Below, piece by piece: positions 21,414 through 30,400 of a DNA stretch of 64,000 nt. The stretch spans positions 896,885 through 960,884 of the forward strand of contig NZ_CP010029.1 in the NCBI RefSeq assembly GCF_001656035.1. Direction: 5' to 3'. The position numbers were made by a program, and so were the translations under genes. Position 1 is the stretch's first letter; every line of letters begins with the position of its first letter. This stretch comes from Yersinia entomophaga (GTDB lineage: Bacteria; Pseudomonadota; Gammaproteobacteria; Enterobacterales; Enterobacteriaceae). The notes beneath the pieces are model-generated. The model had not been told where the DNA came from. It did not search any database and worked only from the letters and a program-made list of their open reading frames with translations.

Positions 21414-22229
21414 TTAGTGACTACCGCTTTCCTGCTGGCGCCCCCACAGAATCATGCTGCCTACCAGTTGTTTCAGTAATCCCTGTAATGCCTCGGCTTT
21501 ACCTACGTTGAATTCATAAGGCTCGGTTTCGGACATGTAATTGAGTTGAGCCAGTTCCAACTGCACTGCGTGTTGTTGCAACTGCGGTTGACCATAGGCT
21601 CGGGTGATATATCCACCTTTAAATCTACCATTCAATATATGCGTGAAAGTCGTTTGCTGCTGACAGCAGGCAATCAAACGTTCGCTTAAACTGCTGGCGC
21701 AGCTCTGACCGTCGTTGGTTCCCCAGTTCAGATCAGGTAGCTGGCCTTCAAACAGGCGAGGAATAACCGAAGCAATAGAATGTGCGTCTAACAGCAGAGC
21801 ATAGCCAAACCGAGCTTTTAGTCGATCCAGCTCTTGCTGTAACTGCTGGTGATAAGGCTGCCAAATAGCTTCAAGATAGCCTTGGCGTTCGCTGTCTGAG
21901 GGTATTTGTTCCGGTTCAAAACAAGGGCGGCCATCGAACAAGGTCTCGGGAAACAGACCGGTAGTTGCCGTGGTATACAGTGGTTGATCGTCGGATGGAC
22001 GGTTGAGATCTATCACCAGCCGTGAATAATTGCCAGCCAACAGACTGGCACCCATATCTTTAGCAAATGAATAAAGACGTGGAATATGCCAGTCAGTATC
22101 AGATAGCGGGCGAGCCGCATCGCTAAGCCCGGCCTCAACCGCTGGCGTCAGGCGAGTTCCCGCATGGGGAATACTGATTAATAAAGGTAATTCACCGGCG
22201 TGAAAGCTGATGGGATCGGCGATGATCAT
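21414..22229 (-). CDS. hutG: N-formylglutamate deformylase HutG
   Basis: A 271-residue metal-dependent amidohydrolase of the N-formylglutamate amidohydrolase family; it releases formate and glutamate in the last step of the five-step histidine pathway. Visible motifs are [11 protein letters not shown] near residue 17, [20 protein letters not shown] and [10 protein letters not shown] near 145. It is not the arginase-like formimidoylglutamase that is also named HutG in four-step pathways. Its start overlaps the end of hutI by 4 bp. The presence of hutF across the cluster confirms the pathway type. Confidence 0.9.
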   Translation of the reverse strand: MIIADPISFHAGELPLLISIPHAGTRLTPAVEAGLSDAARPLSDTDWHIPRLYSFAKDMGASLLAGNYSRLVIDLNRPSDDQPLYTTATTGLFPETLFDGRPCFEPEQIPSDSERQGYLEAIWQPYHQQLQQELDRLKARFGYALLLDAHSIASVIPRLFEGQLPDLNWGTNDGQSCASSLSERLIACCQQQTTFTHILNGRFKGGYITRAYGQPQLQQHAVQLELAQLNYMSETEPYEFNVGKAEALQGLLKQLVGSMILWGRQQESGSH

Positions 22230-23446
22230 GGGCGAACCTCTCCTCGATAGACCACGGTGGCAGGGAGCTGTCCGCCCAGCCAGTAAGATAATTCGGCTGG
22301 ACGAGATAACGGCCAGTGTACCCAGTTGGCGAGTTTGCCGACTTCCAGAGTTCCCTGTGTTTCCTGAACGCCCAGCGCCTGCGCGCCGTGGCAGGTCACG
22401 CCAGCTAGCGCTTCTTCCGGCGTCATGCGAAATAACGTACAGGCCATGTTTAACATCAGGCGTAATGACAGCGCCGGAGAGGTGCCGGGGTTAGCGTCGC
22501 TGGCTAACGCCATAGGCACGCGATAGTGACGGAAAAGCGCTACCGGAGGACACTGGGTTTCTCGCAGCATGTAATAGGCTCCGGGCAGCAACACCGCGAC
22601 AGTGCCCGATGCGGCCATTGCCTGTGCGTCTTGCTCGGTGGCGTATTCCAGATGATCGGCAGACAGAGCGTGATGCCGCGCTGCCAGCGTGCTGCCACCT
22701 AATGAGGAAAGCTGCTCCGCATGGAGTTTGATCGGTAAACCCGCCGTTTTTGCCGCATGGAAAACTCGCTCTACCTGAGTGGGTGAAAACGCTAAATGTT
22801 CGCAAAAAGCATCAACCGCGTCGGCCAGCCCGGCTTCGGCAACCTGCGGAATAATGGTATTACACACCAGATCGATATAATCGTCGGCTCGATTAGCATA
22901 TTCCGACGGCAGAGCGTGGGCAGCCAGACAGGTGGTTTTTACCTCGACCGGCAGCATTTCGCCAAGCCGGCGAGCGACCCGCAGCATTTTCAGCTCGCTT
23001 TGCAAACTCAGACCGTAGCCGGATTTGATTTCCAGACAGGTAACGCCTTCGGCCAGCAGCGGTTTAATGCGAAACAACGCCTGTTCCAGCAGTTCATCTT
23101 CGCTGGTTTGTCGGGTTGCATTTACCGTGGAAATAATCCCACCGCCTTGAGCGGCGATCTCGGCATAACTCACGCCGTTTAAGCGTTGTTCGAATTCGCT
23201 GCTGCGGTCGCCGCCAAAAACCAGATGTGTATGGCAATCAATTAAGCCGGGAGTAATGATTCCGCCGGGAAAAGTCATTTCCCGCGAGGCTCTCACGGCA
23301 GGCAAAGCGGCGCGCGTGCCAATCCAGATAATTTTCCCATCATGAACGGCAATCACACCGTCGCTAATAGTGTGATAGTGGCCGCCGCGCATAGTGACGA
23401 TATCGGCTCCAGACCACAAGCTGTCGCAGTAAATTACAGACGCCAT
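22226..23446 (-). CDS. hutI: Imidazolonepropionase HutI
   Basis: A 406-residue amidohydrolase-superfamily enzyme that opens imidazolone propionate to N-formimidoyl-L-glutamate, third step of histidine degradation. The metal-binding HTHLVFGG and the [19 protein letters not shown] and [10 protein letters not shown] signatures are seen. I set the start at the ATG at 23446, which follows GGAGGAT; an upstream ATG at 23488 falls inside a HutC-like operator and lacks a ribosome-binding site. Transcribed with hutG toward the porin. Confidence 0.92.
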   Translation of the reverse strand: MASVIYCDSLWSGADIVTMRGGHYHTISDGVIAVHDGKIIWIGTRAALPAVRASREMTFPGGIITPGLIDCHTHLVFGGDRSSEFEQRLNGVSYAEIAAQGGGIISTVNATRQTSEDELLEQALFRIKPLLAEGVTCLEIKSGYGLSLQSELKMLRVARRLGEMLPVEVKTTCLAAHALPSEYANRADDYIDLVCNTIIPQVAEAGLADAVDAFCEHLAFSPTQVERVFHAAKTAGLPIKLHAEQLSSLGGSTLAARHHALSADHLEYATEQDAQAMAASGTVAVLLPGAYYMLRETQCPPVALFRHYRVPMALASDANPGTSPALSLRLMLNMACTLFRMTPEEALAGVTCHGAQALGVQETQGTLEVGKLANWVHWPLSRPAELSYWLGGQLPATVVYRGEVRP

Positions 23447-23476
23447 CTTTATCCTCCGCCCCGCGGGGCGATACAG

Positions 23477-23488
23477 TTGTATATACAA
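23477..23488. promoter_or_regulatory. HutC-like operator upstream of hutI
   Basis: TTGTATATACAA is a perfect 12-bp palindrome, 30 bp before the hutI start. Its TGTATATACA core occurs again in the hutC/hutF intergenic region, which argues for a shared operator of the GntR-type repressor HutC. Urocanate would be the inducer by family knowledge. Confidence 0.65.
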
Positions 23489-23570
23489 TCAAAGACAACC
23501 TAGCCTATAAATCCAAGGTCAGCAACCGGCAACATGCAGCAATTTGCGCTATCACACCTTTAATTTGTTA

Positions 23571-24338
23571 TCAGGATGTTAGGGTTCCCTGTGGTGTAAA
23601 ACGACCAAATAGTTGATAGCGGGAACCGGGGTACAGCAGTTGAGCGGAAGTGACTACGGCTTTGCCGAACCAGGTACGACGGCGAATCAATAAACATGGC
23701 TCATTTTCATTTAACGCCAGTAACTTACGTTCTACCGGCCCCGGCATGACGGCCTCGACAATATGCTCGCCTTCGGTCAATGGCGCGGCCTGCGTCAGAT
23801 AGCTGTAGGGTGTGATGCGGCTAAAATCTTGCTGCATATAATCGGGAGCGGTCAGCGGGTTGACGCAGCGATTTTCTACCTGCACCGGAATATCGTTCTC
23901 AAAGTGAACAATCTGGGAGTAGAACAGCTGCTGTCCGGCCAGAATGCCCAAGGCGATTGCTTCTTCCTCCGTAGCGGGACGAGCTTCCAGCAGTAGAATT
24001 TTGCTGCTGTGGCGATGCCCGCGCGCGGCAATTTCATCAGCAATATTGTGTACGGCCAGCAATGCACTGTGTGCCTTGGCTTCGGCCACGAAGGTGCCCA
24101 CGCCTTGCATTCGAACCAGAAAACCCTCACTGGTGAGTTCCCGTAACGCGCGGTTGATGGTCATGCGGCTAACGCCTAATTCCGCCACTAATTCACTTTC
24201 TGAGGGAACGCGCTGATGGGGTTGCCAAGCGCCAGAACGGATTTGCCGAATGATGGCCTGTTTAACCCTCAGATAAATAGGGGCAGGAGCGTCATCCATA
24301 ACGCTGGTGAGTTGTAATAGGCACTGTTGTTCAGCCAC
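23571..24338 (-). CDS. hutC: Histidine utilisation repressor HutC (GntR family)
   Basis: A 255-residue GntR/HutC-subfamily repressor. The winged helix covers about residues 20-85 (IYLRVKQAIIRQI, VPSESELVAELGVSRMTINRALRELTSEGFLVRMQGVGTFVA) and the UTRA effector domain about 100-250. I choose the GTG at 24338 because GAGG stands 9 bp before it; an upstream ATG at 24413 would overlap the putative operator, and an internal ATG at 24299 lacks a ribosome-binding site. It probably represses hutIG, hutFD and itself, relieved by urocanate. Confidence 0.88.
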   Translation of the reverse strand: MAEQQCLLQLTSVMDDAPAPIYLRVKQAIIRQIRSGAWQPHQRVPSESELVAELGVSRMTINRALRELTSEGFLVRMQGVGTFVAEAKAHSALLAVHNIADEIAARGHRHSSKILLLEARPATEEEAIALGILAGQQLFYSQIVHFENDIPVQVENRCVNPLTAPDYMQQDFSRITPYSYLTQAAPLTEGEHIVEAVMPGPVERKLLALNENEPCLLIRRRTWFGKAVVTSAQLLYPGSRYQLFGRFTPQGTLTS

Positions 24339-24401
24339 GGCGTTAACCTCGTCAAAGAAATAATAATAAGATAAGTCTACGGTTGAATTTAGCGTATGTA
24401 T

Positions 24402-24413
24402 ATGTATATACAA
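24402..24413. promoter_or_regulatory. HutC-like operator in the hutC/hutF intergenic region
   Basis: ATGTATATACAA matches the palindrome before hutI at 11 of 12 positions, keeping the TGTATATACA core. It lies between the divergent starts of hutC (24338) and hutF (24486), so one site could control both. Confidence 0.6.
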
Positions 24414-24485
24414 GTAGGCGAATTAATTTATTGACGCGACTGTGTCTCGGCGCGTTTGAGTGTCATCACAACCTTGGGATTCACT

Positions 24486-25859
24486 ATGCCTGCATATTTT
24501 GCCAAACGCGCTTTTTTACCCGACGGATGGGCCACGGATGTTCGTTTGGAGGTCGACGCACAGGGGCATATTTCGCAAATTATCACCGGTGGACGCGACG
24601 CTGGCTGCCTGCTGCTAGGCGGGCCAATCCTGCCCGGTATGCCTAATCTTCATTCCCACGCTTTTCAGCGCATGATGTCGGGGCTGGCTGAAATTGCCGG
24701 AGATCCGCAGGATAGCTTCTGGACATGGCGCGATTTAATGTACCGATTAGTCCAGCGTCTGACCCCTGAGCAGGTCGGTATTATTGCCCGTCAGCTGTAC
24801 ATTGAGATGCTGAAGGGCGGTTACACTCAGGTGGCTGAGTTCCATTATTTGCACCATGCCCCGGATGGTAAACCTTACGCAGATAGCGGGGAGATGACCG
24901 GGCAACTCAGTCAGGCTGCGGAACAAGCCGGGATTGGCATGACGCTGTTACCTGTGTTGTATCGCTACGCCGGATTTGGCGGGCAGCCCGCGCAGCCCGG
25001 TCAAAGGCGCTTTATTCAGGATGTAGAGAGTTATTTGCAGCAACAGCAGAAAATTGCCCAACAGATACGGCATCAACCACTACAAAATCAAGGGTTATGT
25101 TTTCATTCGCTGCGAGCGGTAGAGTTGGAGCAAATGCAGCAAATACTGGCCGTGTCGGATAAACAGTTGCCGGTGCATATTCATATCGCTGAGCAGCAAA
25201 AAGAGGTGAATGACTGTCTGGCATGGAGCGGTCAACGACCCGTGGCTTGGTTATATAATCATTTACCGGTAGATAGCCGCTGGTGTCTGGTGCATGCCAC
25301 TCATCTGGATAATGACGAATTATCCGCGCTGGCTGCCAGTCATGCAGTAGCGGGGCTTTGCCCAACCACAGAGGCCAATCTGGGCGACGGTATTTTCCCG
25401 GGGGTTGAATACATTCAACATCATGGGCGCTGGGGAATTGGTTCCGATAGTCACGTTTCACTCAATGTGGTGGAAGAACTGCGCTGGCTGGAATATGGGC
25501 AGCGGCTACGAGATCAGCGGCGTAATCGCTTGACCAGCCCTGAGCAACCGGCGGTGGCTGATTTGCTGTATAGCCAGGCGTTATCCGGCGGTGCGCAGGC
25601 CTGCGGTACCCAAATTGGAGCATTGGCGGTCGGCTATCGAGCCGATTGGTTGGTGTTGGACGGTGACGATCCTTACATTGCCGGCACACCTTCATCGTCG
25701 TTACTGAATCGCTGGCTTTTTGCCGGTGATAAATCGCAGATCCGCGATGTGTACGTAGGTGGTAAGCCGGTGATTATTGGCGGTTTCCATCCGTTACAGC
25801 AGCTGAGCGCTCAGGCATTTTTGGCGGTGCTGAAAGACTGCCTGCGGGAGGCTTTTTAA
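24486..25859 (+). CDS. hutF: Formimidoylglutamate deiminase HutF
   Basis: A 457-residue amidohydrolase that converts N-formimidoylglutamate to N-formylglutamate and ammonia, the fourth step of the five-step histidine route. The metal ligands HSHAFQRMM, the HIHIAEQ block and the IGSDSHVSLN motif with the catalytic Asp region are clear. I start at the ATG at 24486 (MPAYFAKRAFLPDGWA), the beginning typical of the family, rather than a TTG ten codons earlier at 24456. The TAATG overlap with hutD by 1 bp shows coupling. Confidence 0.92.
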   Translation: MPAYFAKRAFLPDGWATDVRLEVDAQGHISQIITGGRDAGCLLLGGPILPGMPNLHSHAFQRMMSGLAEIAGDPQDSFWTWRDLMYRLVQRLTPEQVGIIARQLYIEMLKGGYTQVAEFHYLHHAPDGKPYADSGEMTGQLSQAAEQAGIGMTLLPVLYRYAGFGGQPAQPGQRRFIQDVESYLQQQQKIAQQIRHQPLQNQGLCFHSLRAVELEQMQQILAVSDKQLPVHIHIAEQQKEVNDCLAWSGQRPVAWLYNHLPVDSRWCLVHATHLDNDELSALAASHAVAGLCPTTEANLGDGIFPGVEYIQHHGRWGIGSDSHVSLNVVEELRWLEYGQRLRDQRRNRLTSPEQPAVADLLYSQALSGGAQACGTQIGALAVGYRADWLVLDGDDPYIAGTPSSSLLNRWLFAGDKSQIRDVYVGGKPVIIGGFHPLQQLSAQAFLAVLKDCLREAF

Positions 25860-26434
25860 TGAGTCTGACATTTTTTGATTATGCCAGTTTACCCGTGAGT
25901 CGCTGGCGCAATGGCGGGGGAGAAACCCGTGAAATTGCCTGCTGGCCGGTAGGTGGCGAGGATTTTGGCTGGCGAGCCAGCATTGCGACCATTGAACAAA
26001 ACGGGCCGTTCTCCACCTTTCCTGAGGTTGAACGTTCGATAACCTTATTGGCGGGTGACGGAGTCAGGTTATTTAGCGCAGAGGGTCATATTGATCACGA
26101 ACTCGCTCAATCTTTGCAGCCATTCTCGTTCCCGGGGGATATTGCGCTGGAGGCGACATTGCTCGGAGGTAACAGTCAGGATTTTAATATCATGACGCGA
26201 AGAGGCTGCTGGCGCGCGGATGTCTGCATCATTTCTGGTGCGCAGCCATTGCCCGTCAGTCGTGCCGGTGTGGTGTATGTGGTTCGCGGTGATTGGCAGA
26301 TTCAACACGAGGAAAGCCGCCGGTTATCTCATCAACAGGGTTGTTGGTGGACGCCAATGATTAGAGGGGGACAATTGCGTCCCCTGGTCGCGAATAGCCA
26401 GCTAATTTGGGTTGATTTATTATCCGCAGTTTAG
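25859..26434 (+). CDS. hutD: HutD family protein
   Basis: A 191-residue cupin-like HutD protein. The conserved N-terminal SRWRNGGGETREIA, DFGWRASIATIEQNGPFSTFP and SITLLAGDGV blocks identify it. HutD proteins are encoded with hut genes and are thought to limit hut expression, perhaps by binding formylglutamate; the mechanism is not established. It is the second gene of the hutF-hutD operon. hutU and hutH, needed for the first two steps, are not in this window. Confidence 0.88.
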   Translation: MSLTFFDYASLPVSRWRNGGGETREIACWPVGGEDFGWRASIATIEQNGPFSTFPEVERSITLLAGDGVRLFSAEGHIDHELAQSLQPFSFPGDIALEATLLGGNSQDFNIMTRRGCWRADVCIISGAQPLPVSRAGVVYVVRGDWQIQHEESRRLSHQQGCWWTPMIRGGQLRPLVANSQLIWVDLLSAV

Positions 26435-27497
26435 TTTGATAATCAACGGGTATGTTTTTTGAATGATATTTACACGCACCAATAAAGGGGGGCTCCCTTT
26501 GTTGGGCAATGATGATTTATGTTATTAACATGAAGAGATTTAATATTTCATGTGTTTATCGGTATCTAATAATATAAAGAAATTCCGATGACGTTTTTCA
26601 TTGTGCATTTTTATATCTACATTTTTTAATCTTCGATGGTGTCATTTAATGTCTGTTTAGTAGGGGAGTTTTCATTTTGATTGATGAAATTGACAGCTAT
26701 TTACTCGCGGCTTAATAAGATTAATAACGGGCGATGTGTTCGCCATATTAGCTCACTAGCGAGTGTTAGTGTTTTAGGTGTTTGCTTTTTTTATTATTTA
26801 ATATCTTTCAGTGGGATAGCGGAGTCGGTTTGTTAACTGTAATTGATTCTCTATCAGGCGTTCCCTGATGTCAGTGACGACTTTTCCCGACGGTTAAATA
26901 GATATAAATACCTAGTTATTAATAATGAATTATTTATGGATAATGTTTTTTATTAGAATTACCATCCTTTTATTTTTATGGCTAAGAAATGGTTAACGTC
27001 CAGTACATGATAATTAATATTTGTTTTTTTATGTTCAGGTGATATGTTGATATGTAACGCTTCAATTGTTTGTTGGGTCATGATGAGATTTTCTTGAAGT
27101 TTACTTTCGTTTTTTTGTTTGTCGAAAATCTCTAAAACTATTGTGAAGTATAATCAGCATTTTAATTTTTTGTAATAAGTCCATCCGTGTAATGGCGCAC
27201 CAGGGGAGTCGCTTTAGATATGTTTTTTTAACTATTAACTTTTCCTATTATTGCTATTGCACTTACGGATATTCATCTTGTGATTTCAAATCATCACCAC
27301 ATGGTTGGGGGAATATACCAGACGCTTACCGTTTATACGGTGTCATTTTAGCTGTCCAGCACTGAGGGAAAATTGATTTATCTGGCGTAACTAGGGGCGT
27401 CGTTAACGGAGAGGGCGCAATGAACCAATCGGGATGATACAAATATTCGCCCAGTTAATGAATGAACAATAAAGGATTTTTAATCAGAGGGAATCAT
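26435..27497. other. AT-rich non-coding region before the NRPS gene
   Basis: About 1060 bp with very low GC and no gene longer than about 20 codons that I would support. It contains a weak Fur-box-like match (26939-26957, 13 of 19 positions) and many AT-rich stretches of the sort bound by H-NS. The sharp change of composition from the hut genes marks the start of the accessory segment. Confidence 0.5.
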
Positions 27498-30400
27498 ATG
27501 GCATCAGATGACACTGCGGCGGTATTGCTTTCTCGGTTGCGAGCTGCGGGGCTCGTGCTGTGGGAGGAAGATGGAGAGTTGCACTATCGGGCACCTGAAG
27601 GTTCACTGACGCCAGCGGATTTGAAATCGTTACGAGCAGCCAAGCCATTGTTATTAAACCAGTTGTTGGCAGAACGGGATAAATTCATTCTGCTTGAAAA
27701 TACCGCTGAGCGTTACCAGCCTTTTCCTCTGACAGATGTGCAGGCCAATTATCTTTTAGGGCGTGAAAATGTTTATGGCTACGGCGGCATTGGGTGCCAC
27801 GTCTATCTGGAGGTCACCTATCCAGATTTAGTTGCTACAAGAACGGAAAACGTTTGGAATCAGCTCATTGCGCGGCATGATATGCTGCGAGTCGTGATGG
27901 AAGCCAGCGACAGTCAGCGGATTTTATCTAAGGTTCCCTTTTTTACCATTCCCTGTGGGGATATGAGGAACCTCACGAGCGCGCAAGCGCAAACCGCATT
28001 GGATCGAATACGAGCTGAACTCAGCCATAAGAAATACGATCCGCAACAGTGGCCACTGTTTGAAATAAGAATCAGCCGAACTGCTGAATACAGCGTATTA
28101 CATTTGTCGGTGGATTTATTAATGGCCGATTGGTCCAGTATTTGCCTTCTTTTAGCTGAATTTGAAGGACTGTATGCCCAACCTGACAAAGCCTTAGATC
28201 CGATAGATGTCACTTTCCGGGATTATTTACTAGCAGAGCGGAAGTTGCGCGGTAGCCCAACGTACAGTCGCGATCGGCAATATTGGTTGCAAAGCTTGGC
28301 TAATTTCCCCTCTGCCCCTGAGTTGCCGCGCGCCGAACATCTTCCTCAACCTGAGAATGCCCGTTTTCGGCGGCGTCATCTGAGGCTTGATAATGAGGAC
28401 TGGCTGGATTTAAAGCAGCATGCAACGGCACACGGGTTAAGTCCTACCTCCATTATATTAACCGCTTTCTCTGCGGTTATTGCGCGTTGGAGTCTGAACA
28501 AAAAGTTTTGCCTGAGCTTAACGGTGCTAAATCGTTTGGCTGCCTATCCGCAAATAGAGCAGGTCGTTGGAAATTTTACATCCGTCAGCCTATTTCCCGT
28601 TGACTGGCAGTCAGATAGTTCTTTTGCGCAACAGGCCGCCGCTATCAGCGCACAGCTTTTTGCTAATCTGGATCATCGTCTATTTTCAGGCATTGAGGTG
28701 TTGCGGGAGTTGGTTAGGCAGAAAGGGCGAGGGGCCGCGCTCATGCCGGTTGTATTCACCAGCGCAATTGGGCTAAGGGATTATAACTCTTTGCTGAGTA
28801 GCGATGGTCGTTTGGATGGGCGCGGTATCACGCAGGCACCTCAGGTATTTATTGATTGCCAAGCGGCAGATGACGCGCACGGATTACAGATTAACTGGGA
28901 TATCCGTGAGGGAATATTTCCTATGGGAATGGCGGATGACATGTTTGACGTCTTCACCGAGTTGTTGCTTGGGCTCGTTGATTCCGTTGGTCTCTGGCGG
29001 CAAAAATATCAGCTACCGCTTCCGGCATGGCAGCGAAAAGAACGGCAAAAAGCCAACAGTACCATGATGAAAATCACCTCGAAGCTGTTGCATCAGGCCA
29101 TATTTCAGCAGGCTGAACGAACGCCGGGAGCCGCAGCTGTTATCGATTCACAACAATCAGTTAGCTATGGCGAATTGGCTGAACGAGCCAGGGCGGTGGC
29201 GAATCGTTTGCAACTGTTAGGATGTCGTAGCGGTGAATGCGTTGCGGTGGTGATGAATAAAGGTGCGGAACAGATATCGGCGTTATTAGGCATTTTTTCC
29301 GTGGGTGCTGTTTATGTCCCAATTGATGTAGGGCAACCGGAAGTACGCCGTTTTTTCATCCTTAAAGATGCCGGATGCAGGCTGGTATTGACCACGTCAG
29401 AGATGACCATGCGTTGGCCTGCAGAATTGAAACGGGTAGATATTGATCGTCTTAAATCTCAGTGTCATGACATCATGGTTCCGACAATAACGTCAGAATC
29501 GCCAGCTTATGTCATTTATACATCAGGCTCCTCGGGGCAACCCAAGGGCGTAACGGTATCTCATCGTTCCGCGCTAAATACCATATTGGATATTAACCGC
29601 AAGTTTAAAGTTTCCTCTCAGGATCGAGTGTTGGGCTTGGCTCATTTGGATTTTGACCTCTCGATTTATGATGCACTCGGCCTGCTTTCTGTTGGAGGCT
29701 CCTTGGTTTATCCGCGATCTCATCGTGCATCCGCATCTGACCCGGCTCATTGGGTTGAATTGATGCTCAAACATAGCATCACGCTATGGAATACGGTTCC
29801 AGCAATGATCCAAATGCTGGAGACTTATTTAACCAGTATGCCACCGATTCGTATGCCAGCTTGGCGTTTGGCATTAGTTTCCGGCGACTGGGTGCGGCCT
29901 GGTTTACCTGACGCCCTAAAGGCTCGGTTCCCACAGCTTCAACTGGTTGTATTGGGTGGGGCGACGGAAGCCGCGATTTGGTCAAACTATCATTGTTATC
30001 AAGGCGCTCAACCGGGGTGGCGCAGTATTCCGTACGGTTTTCCTTTAGCCAATCAGAGATTGCACGTTCTGGATGAGAACACGCATGATTGCCCGGTTTG
30101 GAGTAAAGGTGAGATTTATATCGGTGGTGACGGGGTAGCGATAGGCTATATAGGGGATGAATTCACAACATCCCAGCGCTTTATAACCCATAAGGAAACA
30201 CATTCTCGGTTGTTTCGCAGTGGCGACTTTGGGCGCTATCTTCCAGGAGGCGAAATTGAGTTTCTGGGGCGTGAAGACTGCCAAACCAAAATCAACGGAC
30301 AACGCATTGAGCTGGGTGAAATTGAATCGGTACTGTGTCAGCATCCAGGCGTAGCCGCCGCTGGGGTGGCGATCAGCGAGTTTGAAGGTCATATTTCACT

